Assembly (NCBI GenBank): GCA_945949625.1
Contig: CAMFFI010000084.1
Span: 1 to 5,582, forward strand
Source of the DNA: an uncultured bacterium
GTDB lineage: Bacteria; Bacillota; Clostridia; Oscillospirales; Acutalibacteraceae
Reading direction: 5' to 3'
DNA length: 5,582 nt
In this document: piece by piece, positions 1 through 5,530 of the stretch
How the letters are laid out: the number at the start of each line of letters is the position of its first letter
How positions within the stretch are numbered: the first letter of the stretch is position 1
Made by a program: the position numbers and the translations under genes
The notes under the pieces: generated by a model
The model's database searches: none
Told to the model about the DNA's origin: nothing
The model's input: only the letters and a program-made list of their open reading frames with translations

Positions 1-2
1 TA

Positions 3-848
3 ATGTTCTTAATTGTGTTGTTTTCAACTCCCGGTGTTTTGATATATTCTGTTTCAATGACTGTAAGCAACATTTCTCTAATTCGTCACGAGGGTTTCCG
101 TGTTGTAAATGCTTTGGGAATAATAATCAGTGTTATTATGACCTTCGGGGTAGTATTCTGCATTATTATACCTATAAAATTTTATTATGTAAACCATGTA
201 GCCTTTTCAATTGCCTATTCGATAGTATGCTCTCTGTATTTATTCCTTGAGCTGTTTTTGGTTGGTGCAAAAATATGCGGAGTAATTGCCGCCAAGCATA
301 AGCCTGCATTTAACAAGGACTACATAATTATTTTAGGCTGCGGCATAAGAAAGGACGGTACCTTGCTTCCGCTTTTAAAAGGCAGGGTTGACAAGGCAAT
401 TGAATTTTACAAAAATCAGCTTGAGCAAACAGGCAAAAAGGCTGTGTTTATTCCTTCGGGCGGTCAGGGAAGCGATGAAATAATATCCGAAGGAGAGGCT
501 ATGACACGTTACCTTTTGGAGCAGGGAATACCAAAGGAACAAATTATGCCCGAAACAAAGTCTGCAAATACATATGAAAATATGAAGTTTTCAAAAGAGC
601 TTATAGGTGATGAAAATGCAAAGGTTGTATTTTCCACAACCAATTACCATGTTTTCAGAAGCGGTATTTTTGCAGACAGAGCATGTCTTAAAGCTGAGGG
701 AATGGGCAGTAAAACAAAATGGTATTTTTGGCCTAACGCTTTTATCAGAGAATTTGTTGGCTTGCTTTTCAGTCAGAAAAAGAAAATCATTTTTTTAGCA
801 TTTCTTACTGTGATTATTACGGCGGCAGTTACGTATTTGACGTTCTAA
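3..848 (+). CDS. YdcF/SanA/ElyC-family (DUF218) membrane protein, probably 5' partial
   Basis: An envelope protein of the DUF218 family. Seen in the sequence: three or four hydrophobic segments in the N-terminal half (about residues 2-22, 34-58, 66-97), then a soluble DUF218 domain (about 106-245), and a last membrane segment (about 261-280). Family landmarks are YIIILGCG (107-114), PSGGQGSDE followed by SEGEAM (151-167), a TYENM stretch near 190 and TTNYHVFRSG (212-221). Known of the family: E. coli ElyC and SanA affect envelope integrity and antibiotic tolerance, but the reaction is not settled, so no substrate is proposed. The frame is open to the window edge and no ribosome binding site can be seen before the ATG at position 3. 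Relatives usually carry another N-terminal membrane segment, so the true start is probably upstream. The gene converges on the leftward signalling operon. Family is confident; start and role are not. Confidence 0.85.
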   Translation: MFLIVLFSTPGVLIYSVSMTVSNISLIRHEGFRVVNALGIIISVIMTFGVVFCIIIPIKFYYVNHVAFSIAYSIVCSLYLFLELFLVGAKICGVIAAKHKPAFNKDYIIILGCGIRKDGTLLPLLKGRVDKAIEFYKNQLEQTGKKAVFIPSGGQGSDEIISEGEAMTRYLLEQGIPKEQIMPETKSANTYENMKFSKELIGDENAKVVFSTTNYHVFRSGIFADRACLKAEGMGSKTKWYFWPNAFIREFVGLLFSQKKKIIFLAFLTVIITAAVTYLTF

Positions 849-888
849 AAGATTTTTATACTTCTGTTGATTTTGTCCAAATAAAGCC

Positions 889-945
889 GGCAGACAGATT
901 GATGTTATAAAACCTATTTCTGTCCGACCGTTACATATCGGTTTT
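889..945 (+). terminator. Weak candidate terminator for the YdcF-like gene
   Basis: Two modest inverted repeats lie downstream of the rightward gene. GACAGA (893-898) pairs with TCTGTC (919-924), and CCGA (924-927) pairs with TCGG (938-941), which is followed directly by TTTTC. The stems are short and the T run is only four long, so this is a possible rather than a demonstrated terminator. The much better hairpin at 963-990 has its T tract on the other strand. Confidence 0.3.
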
Positions 946-954
946 CTATAAAGT

Positions 955-993
955 AAAAAAGCTCAGGTAACGGTCAAAGCCGATACCTGAACC
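955..993 (-). terminator. Intrinsic terminator of the leftward signalling operon
   Basis: Read on the minus strand, TCAGGTA (990-984), a mismatched T, and CGG (982-980) pair across a six-base loop with CCG (973-971), a mismatched T, and TACCTGA (969-963). After two further bases (GC) comes a run of six T (960-955). This is a classical rho-independent terminator. It starts about 24 bp past the stop codon at 1014, which is the right place to end the STAS/sensor-phosphatase transcript. Confidence 0.88.
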
Positions 994-1013
994 TTTAATC
1001 ATTATAAAATTTA

Positions 1014-2795
1014 TTAATCGGAAGTACTGCGGTCAAAAGCAATTGTCAGAATATTGCAGCCGTCCTTGTATAGATAATCCGTTTTGCTTGCAAGCTTTTT
1101 TGTGATAAATATCCCCAGCCCGCCGGATTTTCGGCTTTCAATATCAAGAGAAGTATCAGGCTGTTGAGCGGTCAGCGGATTGTACGGCTCTCCGTCATCA
1201 TAAAAAGCAAGATAAACGAAATCATCCTCAGAAAAAATCTTGATTTTTGCATTTGAAGCACCGCTGTAATTAACAATATTTGAGTATATTTCATCTGCTG
1301 CAATTTTTATTTTGTTTTCAGTACTTTTATTAATGTGCAGCTTTGCAGTCTGCCTGTCAACAAAGCTGTAAGCAATTTGCAATGAGTCTTTGTTTGGAAC
1401 TACAGACAGGGAATTTTCTGTCTGAAGGCAATTAAGCTTTACAGCAAGCATTGTAATATCGTCAAATTGCGGAGCACTGCATACAAAGCAGTCAACATCT
1501 TTTTTAATTTTCTTACACAAATCCTTTACAGGTAAATCCCTTTTTTCATTAAGACATTCAAGCAGTCTGTCCTCGCCGAATAACTCCTTTGAGCCGGTTG
1601 CTGCCTCGGTAACACCGTCGGTATAAAGGAAGATTTCATCACCGGGTACAAGCTGCATTTCATATGTGCGGTACTTTATGTTATCCATTCCTGCAAGGAC
1701 AAAGTTTGCCCTTGTGCAAATAAATTCAAAATTACCGCCCTTATGCCTTATAACAGGGGGATTATGCCCTGCGTTTACATATTGTAGCAGACCTGTTTTA
1801 AGATTAAGTATTCCAAGCCAGGCAGTTACAAACATTCCTGCGTCGTTGTTTTCACACAGCTTTTTATTGGCTTTTTCAAAAATTTCCGACGCATCAAGTC
1901 CGCTTTCTGTCAGATTTTTTATAATCGTTTTTGCAGTCATCATAAACATTGCGGCAGGAATTCCCTTATCCGAAACATCGGCAATTAAAAAAGTAAGCTT
2001 ATCCTCTCCCAATAAATAAAAGTCATAAAAATCTCCGCCTACTTCTTTTGCAGTATGCATATCCGCAAAAATTTCAAAATCCAACCTGTTTGGATAGGGA
2101 GGGAAAACAGAGGGCAAAGCAGAGTGCTGAATTTGCCGCGCAAGCTCAAGCTCCCGGTCTATTCTTTCCTCAGCTTCCTTAATGTAATGCTTAAGGGTGC
2201 TTACCGTATTGTTAATGTCGTCAGACAATAAGGAAAACTCTTCATTTGTATAAACGCTTACTTTTTCATCTAAATTTCCGCTTGTTATTTTTTCAAGCGA
2301 AGCGTTTATGCTGTGCATATTGTTTACAATGTATTTTTTAATTAAAAAATAAATCTGAGCAAATAATGCGGCAAAAACTATTATTTCAATAAATATAGTT
2401 ATGCATATGTTAATATATTTAGCTTCCAGTGCTTCTTCTGTGGGGTATGTAGCAACAATATAGAAATCGCCCTCTTTAACACATAAGCAGTAGGAGAGGT
2501 CGTTGTGAATCTTTGCCGTAAACCGTTCTCCGTTTGAAATTCTACTTGAGCTTACGTCTAAATCATCTTCATTAAGGTTTTCGCCGGTGTGACCGTCGCG
2601 GTCGCTTATTACATTACCGTTTTTATCGCATATAATTACACAGCCGTTTTCGCCGATATGCCAATTTTTTGAGACGCTTGAAAGTCTGTTGAAAATTTCC
2701 TCTTGAGAAGTATTTTCCGAGTATGCTTTTTGAATAACCTCGCGCACGTCCTGAATGTTTATTTTCAGCAGGTATTCGGCTTCTGATTCAGCCAT
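1014..2795 (-). CDS. SpoIIE-type PP2C phosphatase with HAMP and C-terminal HATPase domain (downstream half of a split sensor)
   Basis: Seen in the sequence: an extracytoplasmic Cache-like stretch (about 1-125), a membrane helix (127-153), a HAMP linker (about 150-205), a short charged coiled region (203-225), a SpoIIE-type PP2C domain (237-455), then a GHKL HATPase domain (470-590). The metal-binding acidic residues appear present: D255 in GGDFYDF, D273 in ADVSDKG, D393 in YTDG and D445/D446 in FDD. The ATPase has the N box (E502, N506), the G1 box DDGEP (533-537) and GGLG (558-561). Known families: PP2C enzymes of this type remove phosphate from STAS proteins, and RsbW/SpoIIAB-like ATPases phosphorylate them. 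Both in one chain is inferred to give a bifunctional switch acting on the neighbouring STAS protein. The ATG at 2795 has no ribosome binding site and lies inside the 2765-3520 gene, in another frame. The open frame runs up to 2843, so this half is probably read as a continuation of that gene. Confidence 0.87.
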   Translation of the reverse strand: MAESEAEYLLKINIQDVREVIQKAYSENTSQEEIFNRLSSVSKNWHIGENGCVIICDKNGNVISDRDGHTGENLNEDDLDVSSSRISNGERFTAKIHNDLSYCLCVKEGDFYIVATYPTEEALEAKYINICITIFIEIIVFAALFAQIYFLIKKYIVNNMHSINASLEKITSGNLDEKVSVYTNEEFSLLSDDINNTVSTLKHYIKEAEERIDRELELARQIQHSALPSVFPPYPNRLDFEIFADMHTAKEVGGDFYDFYLLGEDKLTFLIADVSDKGIPAAMFMMTAKTIIKNLTESGLDASEIFEKANKKLCENNDAGMFVTAWLGILNLKTGLLQYVNAGHNPPVIRHKGGNFEFICTRANFVLAGMDNIKYRTYEMQLVPGDEIFLYTDGVTEAATGSKELFGEDRLLECLNEKRDLPVKDLCKKIKKDVDCFVCSAPQFDDITMLAVKLNCLQTENSLSVVPNKDSLQIAYSFVDRQTAKLHINKSTENKIKIAADEIYSNIVNYSGASNAKIKIFSEDDFVYLAFYDDGEPYNPLTAQQPDTSLDIESRKSGGLGIFITKKLASKTDYLYKDGCNILTIAFDRSTSD

Positions 2796-3520
2796 ATTTT
2801 TCTGTATTGAATTATTAAAAGCAACGGTAAAAAAATGGCGATACTAACGCATATGAAAAGACGTGTTCTGAATGTTTTTTCAATGGTTTTATGCTTTTTG
2901 CCGTGAGAGGCTTTTCGCTCAAAAAATGAAATGGTTATTAAAGAGAGCATTACTGCAACGCTGTTGCATAATATCATAATCATATAGCATACATCAACAT
3001 AAGCAAAGGCTGTATAAATCTCAGACATATGCGTAAACAGAATAAGCAGCATATGCAGTACTTCTGTTGTGATTACAAGTATAAAGCCGTAAAACCAGGA
3101 CGGCCTTTTATTGTCAAAGATTAATTTTCTCATACCTGCGGCTAAAAATCCGGCAAGCACAGTCGCCAATGAACAGGCGATTTGCGTGTATTGTCCGACG
3201 CCTCGGAATGAAGCAAAAAATCTTTCGATACCTCCGATTATTCCGGCAATTATTCCTGCCGGACCTCCGAAAATCAGTCCTGCCGAAATAGCGGCAGAGT
3301 CACGCACATTAATTGAGGCTCCGTTTACTTCAACTCCCAATTCTGTTGCCGCAACGGCTAAACCTCCGAAAATCAATCCAATAATAAGCTGTTTTGCAAA
3401 GCAGGGCAGTTTTGAAAAAGCAGACTTTTTTTCTGCTGTATAAAGTAATGCAGAGAAAATAACCGGCAGTATTGAGGCTATTGCCAATTTTATAATATTA
3501 ATTAACATTCCGCCCACCAT
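2765..3520 (-). CDS. LytS-like 5TM-5TMR_LYT membrane sensor domain (upstream half of a split sensor)
   Basis: A very hydrophobic protein matching the 5TM-5TMR_LYT domain known from LytS-type sensors. Membrane segments fall at about residues 6-28, 43-62, 75-99, 112-130, 141-163, 172-200 and 220-238. The family core is visible as NVRDSAAISAGLIFGGPAGI (71-90), then IIGGIERF (94-101) and CSLATVLAG (116-124). A basic linker (201-219) precedes the last helix. From residue 231 on, the frame gives a 21-residue tail (LPLLLIIQYRKIW... to the stop) that does not look like family sequence. The minus-1 frame instead gives FTVAFNNSIQKNMAESEAEY, leading straight into the phosphatase half. It is therefore most likely the N-terminus of one ~835-residue protein. 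It starts 7 bp after the STAS gene. The ATG at 3520 has a weak AGG overlapping the STAS stop region, and the ATG at 3508, preceded by GGTGG, is a fair alternative. Confidence 0.82.
   Translation of the reverse strand: MVGGMLINIIKLAIASILPVIFSALLYTAEKKSAFSKLPCFAKQLIIGLIFGGLAVAATELGVEVNGASINVRDSAAISAGLIFGGPAGIIAGIIGGIERFFASFRGVGQYTQIACSLATVLAGFLAAGMRKLIFDNKRPSWFYGFILVITTEVLHMLLILFTHMSEIYTAFAYVDVCYMIMILCNSVAVMLSLITISFFERKASHGKKHKTIEKTFRTRLFICVSIAIFLPLLLIIQYRKIWLNQKPNTC
2828..2834 (-). other. Frame break at a U UUU UUA heptamer joining the sensor halves
   Basis: In the zero frame of the upstream half the codons are ATT TTT TTA CCG (2836-2825). The seven bases T TTT TTA (2834-2828) fit the X XXY YYZ rule for -1 slippage and are identical to the HIV-1 gag-pol heptamer. 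Slipping back one base makes the next codons ACC GTT GCT, which lead without a stop into the HAMP/phosphatase half. One extra T in the 7-T run (2835-2829) has the same effect. No strong stem-loop or upstream Shine-Dalgarno-like stimulator was found at the usual distance; the only hairpin seen is GGCT/AGCC, about 34 bases on. A lost base, by mutation or sequencing error, is therefore at least as likely as programmed frameshifting. Confidence 0.7.
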
Positions 3521-3527
3521 ATAAAGC

Positions 3528-3824
3528 CTATTCTATTGTAAGAATATCAATAAAGCCTGTAATTTCAAAAATTTCCATAACAGCGTCTTTTACACCTGTA
3601 AGCTTCATAGTGCCGTTTGAATTCATAATCTTCTGAGCTTTAAGAAGTACTCTCAGTCCGGCAGATGATATGTATTCAATTTGACTGCAATCAATAATTA
3701 ATTCCTTTGCGTCTGAAATACATTCATCAATTACTGCGTCAAGCTCAGGCGAAGTTACCGTGTCAAGTCTTCCTAAAGGCTTTAAAGTCAATTTACCTTC
3801 TGAAAAGTTTTTTTCAATTTTCAT
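3528..3824 (-). CDS. STAS-domain anti-sigma factor antagonist (SpoIIAA/RsbV-like)
   Basis: A 98-residue single STAS domain, the usual length for SpoIIAA/RsbV proteins. In this family the unphosphorylated form binds the anti-sigma kinase and frees its partner; the kinase inactivates it by phosphorylating a serine and a PP2C phosphatase reverses this. Seen in the sequence: LGRLDTVTSPEL (17-28), ELIIDCSQIEYISSAGLRVL (41-60) and a C-terminal FEITGF segment. S54 in ISSAGL aligns with the phosphorylated serine of SpoIIAA and is the likely switch residue. The start at 3824 is chosen because AAAGGAG (3840-3834) lies nine bases upstream. The longer frame from 3869 would begin inside the predicted -10 box. 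It is first in the operon, 7 bp before the sensor/phosphatase gene, so that enzyme is the natural partner. Which final target it controls is not visible. Confidence 0.9.
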   Translation of the reverse strand: MKIEKNFSEGKLTLKPLGRLDTVTSPELDAVIDECISDAKELIIDCSQIEYISSAGLRVLLKAQKIMNSNGTMKLTGVKDAVMEIFEITGFIDILTIE

Positions 3825-3867
3825 AATATTATTCTCCTTTTTAATTGAATTTTCAAGTTCATTTATC

Positions 3868-3898
3868 ATTATAACCTATATTTGCAACAAAAGTGCAA
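3868..3898 (-). promoter_or_regulatory. Likely housekeeping promoter of the STAS/sensor operon
   Basis: On the minus strand TTGCAC (3898-3893) and a perfect TATAAT (3873-3868) are separated by 19 bases. The spacer is slightly long, and the -35 is four of six to consensus. Transcription would begin near 3861, leaving a short leader with the ribosome binding site at 3840-3834. The A/T tracts upstream (about 3901-3945) could act as an UP element. The -10 is strong; the -35 is less certain. Confidence 0.6.
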
Positions 3899-3902
3899 CA
3901 AA
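3883..3902. repeat. Tandem 9-bp direct repeat over the -35 region
   Basis: TGCAACAAA occurs at 3883-3891 and again at 3894-3902, an 11-bp period, so the copies lie on nearly the same face of the helix. The second copy covers the -35 box of the operon promoter and the first lies in the spacer. The placement suits a repressor or activator site, but two short AT-rich copies can arise by chance. Confidence 0.4.
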
Positions 3903-3948
3903 TTTAAAAATTTTTAAAAATATATGTTTTATAAATAAAAATATCAAT

Positions 3949-3986
3949 TTGTCATACTTTTGTCAGTATGTATATTGTATTATTAA
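3949..3986 (+). promoter_or_regulatory. Candidate promoter for the NRPS remnant
   Basis: TTGTCA (3949-3954) is followed after 18 bases by TATTGT (3973-3978). A second TTGTCA (3960-3965) has the poorer options TATTAA (3981) or TTAAAA (3983). A small inverted repeat, CATAC (3953-3957) with GTATG (3966-3970), lies between the two boxes of the first candidate. The 211-bp divergent gap (3825-4035) otherwise holds only A/T tracts and the leftward promoter. Both boxes are imperfect, so this is tentative. Confidence 0.4.
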
Positions 3987-4035
3987 AATCAGTTAGATAA
4001 TTATAAAAAATAGTTCATTGCAGAGGTGACTGAAT

Positions 4036-4941
4036 ATGAAATTATTAATTGAATGCCTAAAGGAGTCTTTTACAAAATATGCAGACAAAACTGCATATAT
4101 TGACAGAAGCGGCAGTCGTATGACCACTTACGGACAGCTTGATGAATTAAGCGGAAAAATAGCCGCCGGAATTATTGAGCAGGGCTGTAAAAAAGGCGAT
4201 ATTATACCTGTGCTTATGCCGAGATGTACGGAGTACATAGCCGCAGAAATCGGCATTATGAAAGCCGGCTGTGTTTTTGCTCCGCTGATTACCGATTACC
4301 CCCAGGACAGAATTGAATATATTAAAAAAGAATGTAAAAGCAGCTTTGTTGTTGATAAAGCATTTGTTAATGATTACGGGCAGAACTATCTTGTTGAGTA
4401 TTTCAAGGGCGACGGAGTAACGGCAGAAAAGATAAAAGAACATCTCCATACTGTTTTGCCCGACTATATGATTCCGCTTTTCTTTGTAAAGGTTGATGAG
4501 TTTCCCCTTAATGCCAACGGAAAAATCGACAGGCTTGCACTTAAAGAGCCTGACGCTTCAATGTTTAAAACAGGCTATGTTCCGCCTGAAAGCGAAACGG
4601 AAAAACTGCTGTGTGAAAAATTTGAAGAGGTTTTAAACTGCGGTAAGGTGGGAATAAAGGACAGCTTTTTTGACCTGGGCGGAGATTCAATCAAGGTCAT
4701 CAAGCTTCAGAGTATCTGCAATATATCAAAGCTCTCAACAAAATCATATTTGACGGAAAAACTCCGGAAAATATTGCAGGACTGCTTGAAAATACAGCAG
4801 ATGAAGAAATTTACGATATTCTTTCTGATTATCCCCTTACCCAGACTCAGAACGGAATTTTTGTTGAATGTGCCGCAAATCCGGGTACAACAATTTACAA
4901 CATTCCCTGTCTTTATAAGCTGGGTAAAAATGTTGACTTAG
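4036..4941 (+). CDS. Truncated adenylation domain plus carrier protein, frameshifted after residue 236
   Basis: The open frame as it stands has 301 codons. Residues 1-110 are the N-terminus of an NRPS adenylation domain, with the A1-like TTYGQL (30-35) and A2-like MKAGCVFAPL (75-84). Residues 116-174 are the end of such a domain, with the A9-like LPDYMIP (141-147) and the A10 motif NGKIDR (161-166, catalytic lysine in K163). The roughly 300 residues between, including the ATP-binding A3 loop and the substrate pocket, are absent, so it cannot activate an amino acid. A carrier protein follows (about 182-236), with the phosphopantetheine serine S218 in DLGGDSIK. After K236 the frame is wrong: residues 237-301 are out-of-frame translation, while the shifted frame gives IIFDGKTPENIAGLLEN, the normal end of a carrier protein. 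It may still be transcribed and translated, but no function is expected beyond perhaps an orphan carrier fragment. Confidence 0.75.
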   Translation: MKLLIECLKESFTKYADKTAYIDRSGSRMTTYGQLDELSGKIAAGIIEQGCKKGDIIPVLMPRCTEYIAAEIGIMKAGCVFAPLITDYPQDRIEYIKKECKSSFVVDKAFVNDYGQNYLVEYFKGDGVTAEKIKEHLHTVLPDYMIPLFFVKVDEFPLNANGKIDRLALKEPDASMFKTGYVPPESETEKLLCEKFEEVLNCGKVGIKDSFFDLGGDSIKVIKLQSICNISKLSTKSYLTEKLRKILQDCLKIQQMKKFTIFFLIIPLPRLRTEFLLNVPQIRVQQFTTFPVFISWVKMLT

Positions 4942-5062
4942 ACAAGCTTAAATCGGCAGTTGAAAGCACAATCAACGCTCACCCATATATAAAAACAAAG
5001 CTGTTCTTAAATGAAAACGGCGATATCCGAGCTAAAAGAAATGATAAAGAAAAGCCCATAGT
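4743..5062 (+). pseudogene. Carrier-protein end and N-terminal piece of a condensation domain (shifted frame)
   Basis: Reading codons from 4743 gives IIFDGKTPENIAGLLEN, the last helices of the carrier protein. A linker follows, then the opening of a condensation domain with YPLTQTQNGIF, in the position of the C1 motif, LYKLGKNVDLDKLKSAV and NAHPYIKTKLF. The similarity ends around RNDKEKPIV at about 5062. The rest of the domain, including the catalytic HHxxxDG motif, is missing. This frame stays open to a stop at 5211-5213, but after the junction it no longer resembles the family. There is no start codon or ribosome binding site of its own. Confidence 0.7.
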
Positions 5063-5506
5063 AAATTCCCTATTTCAAGCATTGATAAAATCGTTGAGTT
5101 TTCACCTATTGACTTTACAGCCGCAGCAGTTATGTGCCTTGCCGGAACAAACAGTAAGTTTACTGTTTATCATGCCTGCAACGGACACAGAGTTGAAATG
5201 GGAGACGTTATAGAGGCTCTGAATAAATGCGGCGTAAAAATAGACGTTGTAAAGGATGAGCAGTTCAAAGAGGCGTTAAGCCACGCTATGAAGGATGATA
5301 AAAAGAATATGCTTATTTCGGGACTTATTTCGTATATGTCCTCAAACAGCGAAAATACCCGTGAACTTATAGGTTATGATAACTCATTTACTATCAAGGC
5401 ACTGTACAGGCTTGGTTTTAAGTGGCCTATTACAAATGAAAGGTATCTTGAAAATGCCTTTACTGCTCTTGATACCCTTGGATATTTTGACGGCAGATTT
5501 AATTAA
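5063..5506 (+). pseudogene. C-terminal fragment of an NRPS thioester reductase domain
   Basis: From 5063 the second frame reads KFPISSIDKIVEFSPIDFTA, then AVMCLAG (ATG at 5132), TVYHACNGHRVEMGDVIEAL and a C-terminal ALYRLGFKWPITNERYLENA. This matches the end of the NAD(P)H-dependent reductase domains that release the chain from some NRPSs as an aldehyde or alcohol. The Rossmann glycine loop and the catalytic tyrosine/lysine pair would lie upstream and are absent. The first in-frame ATG (5132) has no ribosome binding site and begins mid-domain, so it is not an independent gene. The stop at 5504-5506 is probably the genuine end of the parental synthetase. Recognition is from memory of family sequences, not from a search. 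Confidence 0.72.
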
Positions 5507-5530
5507 TATTCTGAATAGTTGATAAATAAA

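Larger units (their letters stand above)
4036..5506 (+). pseudogene. Decayed NRPS gene: A-PCP-C start fused to a thioester reductase end
   Basis: This is the remnant of one nonribosomal peptide synthetase gene. It has a sound start, with GAGGTG (4023-4028) seven bases before the ATG, but the body is broken in three places. First, an in-frame fusion near 4360-4385 removes the core of the adenylation domain. Second, a one-base shift at the A run 4740-4743 moves the reading to the frame that carries the end of the carrier protein and the start of a condensation domain. Third, near 5045-5065 that domain is joined, in yet another frame, to the C-terminal part of a reductase domain. The order A, PCP, C ... 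R is what remains if the middle of an A-PCP-C-...-R synthetase was lost. Known: clostridial gut NRPSs with terminal reductases release peptide aldehydes or pyrazinones. That the parent was of this kind is inferred. No active synthetase can be made from it. Confidence 0.85.

Noticed and set aside
607..798. Rightward 63-codon open frame inside the YdcF-like gene
   Set aside because: It overlaps the conserved TTNYHVFRSG region in another frame and shows no ribosome binding site.
1666..2019. Rightward 117-codon open frame opposite the PP2C domain
   Set aside because: It lies antisense to strongly conserved phosphatase motifs and its own translation resembles no known protein.
2778..2793. GGCT/AGCC hairpin as a frameshift stimulator
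   Set aside because: It has only four base pairs and lies about 34 bases past the heptamer, well beyond the five to nine bases usual for stimulatory structures.
3111..3443. Rightward 110-codon open frame opposite the 5TMR_LYT region
   Set aside because: It is antisense to a well-recognised membrane domain, has no convincing ribosome binding site and no family-like sequence.
3825..3869. Longer STAS protein starting at 3869
   Set aside because: That ATG overlaps the predicted -10 box and lacks a ribosome binding site, while 3824 has AAAGGAG at good spacing and gives the usual family length.
3760..3996. Rightward 78-codon open frame over the STAS start and the intergenic region
   Set aside because: Low-complexity, AT-driven translation that overlaps the STAS start and the leftward promoter.
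3825..4035. Small RNA or riboswitch in the divergent intergenic region
   Set aside because: Apart from promoter-like boxes and short repeats it is AT-rich sequence with no compact structured element.
4147..4449. Leftward 100-codon open frame within the NRPS remnant
   Set aside because: It is antisense to clear adenylation-domain sequence and has no start signal.
5132..5506. Independent small gene of 124 codons
   Set aside because: Reductase-like sequence continues upstream of the ATG to about 5063 in the same frame, and there is no ribosome binding site, so it is a fragment of the NRPS gene.
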